In this document: piece after piece, positions 1 through 4,137 of the stretch
How positions within the stretch are numbered: the stretch's first letter is position 1
Layout: each line of letters starts with the position of its first letter
Source: Gammaproteobacteria bacterium
GTDB taxonomy: Bacteria; Pseudomonadota; Gammaproteobacteria; Pseudomonadales; Pseudohongiellaceae
Direction: 5' to 3'
DNA length: 6,408 nt
NCBI GenBank assembly: GCA_016762975.1
Contig: JAESUV010000242.1
Location: forward strand, 580 to 6,987
Made by a program: the position numbers and the translations under genes
Notes under the pieces: generated by a model
What the model was told of the DNA's origin: nothing
Database searches by the model: none
The model's input: the letters and a program-made list of their open reading frames with translations, nothing else

Positions 1-681
1 CTTACCTTTGATGTCGCTGTGCACGTGGGAACACTATTCGCGGTATTGGTTTTCTTCAGGCACGATCTCCAGCGTCTACTCCTCGCTCTGACATCGAGCG
101 TATTTCGAAGAGAACATTCGGTAGATTCGAGATTAGCCTATATGCTACTCGCTACAACGATTCCCGCAGGCCTTGCTGGTCTACTATTTGCTTCACAAGT
201 AGAGCAGTACGGTCGTTCGCTTATGCTCATCGGCGTTACATCAATCGCTTTTGGCTTGTTGCTGCTTGTTTCCGACCGCGCCGGCACAAAGCAACGCTCG
301 CTAGCTGACATGGACTGGAAAACAGCGTTGCTAATCGGCTTTTCTCAAGTGCTAGCATTGATCCCCGGCACTTCCCGTTCTGGCGTAACGATGACTGCCG
401 CGCTTTTCTGCAATCTAGATAGAGCTGCCGCCGCACGTTTCTCATTTTTGTTGGCGATTCCGATCATTACAGCTTCGGGCCTGCTAAGAGGCATCGATTT
501 GCTTGCCGCAGGCACAGAGTCAGTTGAATGGCTTGTCTTACTGTATGCGATCTTTATCTCGGCCTTTGTCGCGTATTTTTGCATTCACTACTTTCTGCGA
601 TTGATCGAGAGGTTTGGTTTTCTGCCTTTTGTCGTATACCGAGTCTTGCTCGGTATTGCGCTGATACTCTTGTCCTTGTGA
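1..681 (+). CDS. uppP: Undecaprenyl-diphosphatase UppP (BacA family), 5' end outside the window
   Basis: The frame is open from base 1 and ends at TGA 679-681, giving 226 residues. It removes one phosphate from undecaprenyl diphosphate at the inner membrane, regenerating the C55 carrier for peptidoglycan and other surface polymers; overexpression is known to give bacitracin resistance. The sequence shows the family signature PGTSRSG at window residues 122-128, followed by a threonine and a helix with the family's usual ARFSFLLAIP pattern. Several hydrophobic segments (about 8-20, 44-64, 74-90, 145-160, 176-196, 206-226) fit a polytopic membrane protein. The family is about 265-275 residues, so roughly 45 N-terminal residues are missing, including the region with the conserved glutamate motif. 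The GTG at 19 is internal, because the in-frame LTFDVAV before it still reads as UppP. Its stop overlaps the rsmJ start. Confidence 0.96.
   Translation, partial: LTFDVAVHVGTLFAVLVFFRHDLQRLLLALTSSVFRREHSVDSRLAYMLLATTIPAGLAGLLFASQVEQYGRSLMLIGVTSIAFGLLLLVSDRAGTKQRSLADMDWKTALLIGFSQVLALIPGTSRSGVTMTAALFCNLDRAAAARFSFLLAIPIITASGLLRGIDLLAAGTESVEWLVLLYAIFISAFVAYFCIHYFLRLIERFGFLPFVVYRVLLGIALILLSL
636..656 (+). promoter_or_regulatory. Hairpin in the uppP tail just upstream of the rsmJ start
   Basis: ATACCGAG (636-643) and CTCGGTAT (649-656) form a perfect 8-bp stem with a 5-base loop, TCTTG. The structure lies inside the last codons of uppP and ends 21 bases before the rsmJ GTG. No T-run follows, so it is not a standard intrinsic terminator. 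It codes for part of YRVLLG, a segment near the UppP C-terminus that is fairly conserved, so the pairing may be a by-product of codon choice. A role in coupling rsmJ translation to uppP is inference only. Confidence 0.35.
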
Positions 682-1463
682 AAATAGCGGTAGCTAGAAC
701 AGGTCCCGATCCGACAGAGCGGGAAATCAAGTTATCTACTGATCTCGATTTGCCTACGATAGAATTGCCGCACGCCTACTTGCCTAGAGAAGTCAGAGAT
801 TTCGACTATCTTCTAACTTACCGTGACTCAAGGCTATTACTACAGAGTGCCGGAGACACCCAAACGGGTGAGCTGTGTATTGATTTTTCCGATGCTAAGC
901 TAAATTTTCGTGCGAACAGCTCAATTAGGAATCAAAATATCGCCAAAGCGTTGGGGCTAAAAGGTGGTTTGAGACCTGTGGTGCTCGATGCGACTGCAGG
1001 CTTGGGCAAGGACGCATTTCTTATGGCGAGTCTGGGGTGCGAAGTCTCTCTGTTAGAACGCTCGAAGGTGGTTCACGCACTCTTGGCTGATGGTCTAAAT
1101 CGGCTTGAATACTACGAGCAAGGAATTGCCACTATCCTAATGAGGATGGATCTTCGTTTTGGGGATTTGTTGGAATTCAAGGCGGACTCGAGACAGTTCG
1201 ATGTTGTATATCTCGATCCTATGTTCCCGCCGCGGCGCAAGAGCGCGAAGGTAAAGAAAGACATGGCCCTTTTGCAACAGCTACTCGGTCATCAGACTGA
1301 TGGTGCACAGCTGCTTGATTGCGCGAAGTCTCTAGCGAAGAAGCGGGTAGTGGTTAAGCGGGCAAAGCTCTCACCGCATCTAGGGTCAGGCAAGCCAGAC
1401 ATCGAATTTAAAGGCAGCAGCAGCCGCTACGACGTCTACCTTATCGCTTCGGGCATAAGCTGA
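678..1463 (+). CDS. rsmJ: 16S rRNA (guanine1516-N2)-methyltransferase RsmJ
   Basis: This 261-residue protein (E. coli RsmJ/YhiQ has about 250) is a cytosolic SAM-dependent methyltransferase that modifies G1516 of 16S rRNA in the small subunit. The SAM-binding motif DATAGLGKDA is at 104-113, the acidic end of the next strand is LLER (125-128), the family signature LDPMFPPRRKSA is at 179-190, and KRVVVKR is at 222-228. All match remembered E. coli RsmJ closely. I chose the GTG at 678 because the resulting start VKIAVARTG aligns with E. coli MKICLIDETG; the frame is open further upstream, but that part is out-of-frame uppP. The start overlaps the uppP stop in a GTGA junction and has no clear Shine-Dalgarno, which suggests translational coupling. 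The gene ends 5 bases from the convergent dapE stop. Confidence 0.96.
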   Translation: MKIAVARTGPDPTEREIKLSTDLDLPTIELPHAYLPREVRDFDYLLTYRDSRLLLQSAGDTQTGELCIDFSDAKLNFRANSSIRNQNIAKALGLKGGLRPVVLDATAGLGKDAFLMASLGCEVSLLERSKVVHALLADGLNRLEYYEQGIATILMRMDLRFGDLLEFKADSRQFDVVYLDPMFPPRRKSAKVKKDMALLQQLLGHQTDGAQLLDCAKSLAKKRVVVKRAKLSPHLGSGKPDIEFKGSSSRYDVYLIASGIS

Positions 1464-1468
1464 GACTT

Positions 1469-2593
1469 CTAGCTAACGAGTGCCTGTAACACGCTCTGAT
1501 AGACGTCTGATAGCTTGTCTAACTCAGTGACGGTTATCTTTTCATTAATCTGATGGATAGTTGCATTGCAGGGGCCGAGTTCAACAATTTCAGCGCCAGT
1601 GGGTGCGATAAAACGGCCATCGGAAGTGCCGCCCGCGGTTGAGCGCTCGGTTACTAGTCCACAATGTTGATGAATGCTTTCAGCAACTGCCTCGACGAGC
1701 CTTCCGGACTCTGTCAAAAATGGTTCTCCCGAAAGGTTCCAATCGATCTGGTAATTGAGGTCAGCCTCGTCAAGTAGCGCAGTAACGCGCGACTGAATAG
1801 CAGCGGCATCCAGTTCAGTGGAGAAGCGAAAGTTGAAATCGACTTCTACCTGTCCTGGAATTACATTGGTGGCACCAGTGCCTCCATTGAAATTTGAAAT
1901 TTGAAAGCTGGTTGCTGGAAACGAAGCATTGCCTTCATCCCAGGTGATGTCAGTTAGGTGTGCGAGTACTGGCAAGGCCTTATGTATTGGGTTGATCGCG
2001 AGCTGTGGATAGGCCACGTGACCCTGAGTACCTTTGATGAGGAGTTTCGCACCCAATGAGCCGCGTCGCCCGATCTTGATAGTATCGCCCAGCTGTTCGC
2101 TGCTACTAGGTTCTCCCACCAAGCAATAGTCGATGGTGATACCTCGACTATCGAGTTCTTTCATGACTCTTTGTGTGCCATTGATGGCAATGCCTTCCTC
2201 GTCGCTGGTGATGAGGAAGCCGATACGGGCTTTGACCGCAGATTCTGCGAGAAAGCGTTCGGTCGCTGTAATCATGGCAGCGATACTGCCTTTCATATCG
2301 GCGGCACCTCTGCCGTGCAGGAAGCCATCAGCTACTGTGGCGCTAAAGGGGGGGTATTGCCACTTGTTCTCTGGGCCGGTTGGCACAACATCAGTGTGGC
2401 CCGCAAAGACGAACAGGGGGCCGCTGCTGCCTAGAGTAGCCCACAGGTTCGTCACGTCCTCAAATTGAAGTGTTTCAACACTAAATCCGGCGGCGCTTAG
2501 TCGCTGTGCGATCAGCTCCTGACAACCTTCGTCAGAGGGTGTTACCGAGGGGCGTTGCATTAGCTGCCTTGCAAGTTCGAGAGATGCACTCAT
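1469..2593 (-). CDS. dapE: Succinyl-diaminopimelate desuccinylase DapE
   Basis: This cytosolic zinc peptidase (M20 family) hydrolyses N-succinyl-LL-2,6-diaminopimelate to LL-diaminopimelate and succinate, in the succinylase route to lysine and meso-DAP. It has 374 residues, against about 375 in E. coli, so it is full length. Metal and catalytic residues are all in place: H66 and D68 in AGHTDVVP, D99 in GRGAADMKG, E132 and E133 in TSDEEG, E161 in VGEPSS, and H347 in NATIHQINE. H192 in GHVAYP and the GGTSDGRF stretch (321-328) are also typical. The ATG at 2591-2593 gives an N-terminus that aligns with E. coli. Upstream, the minus strand is A-rich but has no strong Shine-Dalgarno. It is the last gene of the leftward block, 53 bases after dapD. 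The coding strand contains a C7 run at 2348-2354, with the frame intact. Confidence 0.98.
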   Translation of the reverse strand: MSASLELARQLMQRPSVTPSDEGCQELIAQRLSAAGFSVETLQFEDVTNLWATLGSSGPLFVFAGHTDVVPTGPENKWQYPPFSATVADGFLHGRGAADMKGSIAAMITATERFLAESAVKARIGFLITSDEEGIAINGTQRVMKELDSRGITIDYCLVGEPSSSEQLGDTIKIGRRGSLGAKLLIKGTQGHVAYPQLAINPIHKALPVLAHLTDITWDEGNASFPATSFQISNFNGGTGATNVIPGQVEVDFNFRFSTELDAAAIQSRVTALLDEADLNYQIDWNLSGEPFLTESGRLVEAVAESIHQHCGLVTERSTAGGTSDGRFIAPTGAEIVELGPCNATIHQINEKITVTELDKLSDVYQSVLQALVS

Positions 2594-2646
2594 GGGCTTT
2601 TCTTTATCTGTTGGTAGTTGCTATTTATTTAACTGACCTGCACGAG

Positions 2647-3690
2647 TTAGTTATGACTGTGCAGATCATCGTTAAGGCTGATAGAGGACTTTAGCGGGAG
2701 GCATTCAACGCCACCGGAAAGTGAGTTACGCCTAAAAAGCAAATTTTCGACGCCAACCAATTCTTTTGCCTTCACTGTTTTTAATAATGCGCCATCGGCC
2801 CCGAGCACGTTTAATTTCGTACCGGCGGTAAGGTATAAGCCAGCCTCGACTGTGCAGCCATTCGCGAGAGGGATGCCTAGTCCTGCGTTGGCGCCAATTA
2901 GGCAGTTCTCTCCAACAGAAATGACTTCGGTACCGCCACCGGAAAGAGTGCCCATGGTGCTGCAGCCCCCGCCAAGGTCGCTGTTTGCGCCGACCATCAC
3001 TCCCGCAGAAATACGGCCTTCCACCATCGCTGGCCCTTCGGTGCCTGCATTAAAATTTACGAAGCCTTCGTGCATGACCGTCGTGCCGGCTCCGAGATAG
3101 GCCCCGAGACGAACTCGGGCGCTATGGGCGATACGGACACCTGCTGGAACGACATAACTAGTCATCTTAGGAAACTTGTCTACAGAGGCAACTTCAAGGG
3201 TTGTACCCGCAAGTCTGGCTGCCAGTTGGCGTTCAGCTAATTCTTCTAAGTCAATTGCGCCTTCGTTAGTCCAGGCTAAATTATGCAATACCGCAAATAG
3301 GCCATCAAGGTTGAGCGAATGCGGTTTGGCGAGACGGTGCGAGAGCAGGTGAAGCTTGAGGTAAGCTTCTGCAACGCTCAATGGAGCACTGTCCTCGAAT
3401 AATACGCAGAGAATGAGCTGGCCTTGGCCCTCATTCATTTGCTTCACTTGCTTGGCGTGTTCAGCAAAATTAGCTTCGAGCAGTGCGGAGGTAAGTGTTG
3501 ACGCCGAATTCGCATCGATCTGAACAGCTGTATTCTCGCCTGATGGAATTGAGCAGCTAGCCAGCAGCAAGCTGCTCAGCACTGTATCTGGGCTCAGCAG
3601 TGGCCGTGGATAGTAGACTTCGATGATCTCGTTTTTCGCATTGCGAGTTGCCAGACCTAGGCCTAGGCTATGTATTGTTGCATCAATCAT
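2647..3690 (-). CDS. dapD: 2,3,4,5-tetrahydropyridine-2,6-dicarboxylate N-succinyltransferase DapD, long type
   Basis: This enzyme transfers succinyl from succinyl-CoA to tetrahydrodipicolinate, the committing step of the succinylase branch of DAP and lysine synthesis; family members are trimers. At 347 residues it belongs to the long class (Pseudomonas, Mycobacterium, about 320-345) rather than the 274-residue E. coli class. The N-terminal domain (about 1-165) includes EAYLKLHLLSHRL at 108-120. A left-handed beta-helix of hexapeptide repeats follows from about 180: RVRLGAYLG, HEGFVNFNAGTEGP (207-220), MVEGRISAGV (222-231) and GGGCSTMGTLSGGG (240-253). E224 lies where I expect the catalytic glutamate of the long class, but that is from memory. 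The C-terminal LFRRNS and the HN ending match Pseudomonas DapD. The ATG at 3688-3690 is supported by a Shine-Dalgarno. It sits between yffB and dapE, in the likely operon. Confidence 0.97.
   Translation of the reverse strand: MIDATIHSLGLGLATRNAKNEIIEVYYPRPLLSPDTVLSSLLLASCSIPSGENTAVQIDANSASTLTSALLEANFAEHAKQVKQMNEGQGQLILCVLFEDSAPLSVAEAYLKLHLLSHRLAKPHSLNLDGLFAVLHNLAWTNEGAIDLEELAERQLAARLAGTTLEVASVDKFPKMTSYVVPAGVRIAHSARVRLGAYLGAGTTVMHEGFVNFNAGTEGPAMVEGRISAGVMVGANSDLGGGCSTMGTLSGGGTEVISVGENCLIGANAGLGIPLANGCTVEAGLYLTAGTKLNVLGADGALLKTVKAKELVGVENLLFRRNSLSGGVECLPLKSSISLNDDLHSHN
3656..3667. repeat. Perfect 12-bp palindrome in the dapD 5' coding region
   Basis: CCTAGGCCTAGG reads identically on both strands and covers nucleotides 24-35 of the dapD coding sequence. 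It arises from alternating Leu-Gly codons (LGLGL at residues 9-13), so coding constraint explains much of it. A binding or folding role is not shown. Confidence 0.4.
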
Positions 3691-3700
3691 GGTGTGATGA

Positions 3701-3706
3701 TCCTTT
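3701..3706 (-). promoter_or_regulatory. Shine-Dalgarno of dapD
   Basis: On the minus strand AAAGGA ends 10 bases before the dapD ATG, at a long but workable spacing. It is the only convincing Shine-Dalgarno among the four complete genes and supports the ATG at 3688-3690 as the start. The bases directly after it (ATCAT, 3697-3701 on the complement) can pair with ATGAT over the start codon across a 6-base loop, a small hairpin of doubtful stability. Confidence 0.55.
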
Positions 3707-3732
3707 GGGTGCCACAGAATGAATTAGAGGTT

Positions 3733-4080
3733 TTAAGTTTGTGCTAGCGCTTGAATTTGGTCCTTGTCGAATCCGAGCAACCATCTGCCTTGGCTCTCGA
3801 TAATGGGTCGCTTGATGATCGAATTGTTCTCGCTCATAATTTTGATGGCAGATGCCTCGCTTAGATTTTGTTTAACAGCATCGGGTAATTTTCGCCATGT
3901 ACTTCCCCGTGTATTGACGAGTAACTTGAAATCGAAGTGCTTAAGGAACTTTTTAATCAGTGCCTCGTCACAGCCAAGCTTCTTGTAGTCATGAAAGTCA
4001 TAGTCGACTCCCAATTCGGCGAGCAAAGAGCGTGTTTTCTTGATGGTGTCGCAGTTGTTTATTCCGTAGAGCGTGGTCAT
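3733..4080 (-). CDS. yffB: ArsC/Spx-family small protein YffB, probable thiol reductase
   Basis: This 115-residue protein has a thioredoxin-like fold of the arsenate reductase (ArsC) superfamily. It aligns well with remembered E. coli YffB, including the start (LYGINNCDTIKK), the middle NTRGSTWRKL (56-65) and IIKRP (88-92). The single active-site-type cysteine is C10 in NCDTIKK, with no second cysteine of a CxxC pair. R91 lies where ArsC enzymes have an anion-binding arginine. C37 is the only other cysteine and is not in a family motif. A Pseudomonas homologue has been proposed, from structure, to be a glutathione-dependent thiol reductase; the cellular substrate is not known, and arsenate reduction should not be assumed. 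The ATG at 4078-4080 matches the family N-terminus, but no good Shine-Dalgarno precedes it. It lies 57 bases after glnD and 42 before dapD. E. coli also has yffB next to dapE, so the link to dap genes is recurrent. Confidence 0.93.
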   Translation of the reverse strand: MTTLYGINNCDTIKKTRSLLAELGVDYDFHDYKKLGCDEALIKKFLKHFDFKLLVNTRGSTWRKLPDAVKQNLSEASAIKIMSENNSIIKRPIIESQGRWLLGFDKDQIQALAQT

Positions 4081-4101
4081 GGTTGGTTTTCTAAATGCTG
4101 G

Positions 4102-4124
4102 TTGTTAATAGGATTGTTAATAGG
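4102..4124. repeat. Two tandem copies of an 11-base unit between glnD and yffB
   Basis: TTGTTAATAGG occurs at 4102-4112 and again at 4114-4124 with one base between, so the period is 12. It occupies much of the 57-base spacer between the glnD stop and the yffB start. Identical copies suggest either a recent slippage duplication or paired protein sites on one face of the helix, though 12 bases is slightly over one turn. No known operator is recognised. Confidence 0.8.
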
Positions 4125-4132
4125 CTTGTAAA
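4105..4132 (-). promoter_or_regulatory. Weak candidate promoter for yffB-dapD-dapE
   Basis: Read leftward, TTTACA (4127-4132, five of six bases matching the sigma-70 -35 box) is followed after 16 bases by TATTAA (4105-4110, four of six matching the -10 box). Transcription would begin near 4098, leaving a leader of about 17 bases before the yffB ATG. The -10 candidate lies in one copy of the tandem repeat. AT-rich spacers often give such matches by chance, so this is only a candidate internal promoter that would let the dap genes be expressed apart from glnD. Confidence 0.22.
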
Positions 4133-4137
4133 GTCGC

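Noticed and set aside
19..21. GTG as a possible start of uppP
   Set aside because: The frame is open and UppP-like upstream to base 1, and starting here would lose too much of the N-terminus.
528..677. Fifty-residue N-terminal extension of rsmJ from the upstream ATG at 528
   Set aside because: It lies wholly inside uppP in another frame, and the family N-terminus begins at the GTG at 678.
1458..1474. AGCT...AGCT pairing at the rsmJ-dapE junction as a bidirectional terminator
   Set aside because: The stem is only 4 bp and there is no T-run on either strand.
1886..1903. Repeated GAAATTT in dapE
   Set aside because: It encodes the normal FQISNFNGG stretch, which aligns with other DapE proteins, so no repeat function is needed.
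2133..2468. Plus-strand open frames inside dapE (2133-2468, 2171-2434)
   Set aside because: They are opposite a fully matched DapE, have no family resemblance and no ribosome binding site that I recognise.
2852..3100. Plus-strand proline-rich open frame inside dapD
   Set aside because: It is the complement of the glycine-rich beta-helix codons of DapD, so its composition is a shadow effect.
3551..3577. Inverted repeat GAGCAGC/GCTGCTC with a 13-base loop in dapD
   Set aside because: It falls in a stretch rich in Leu, Ala and Ser codons, has competing pairings and no T-run, so it is most likely chance; not a terminator.
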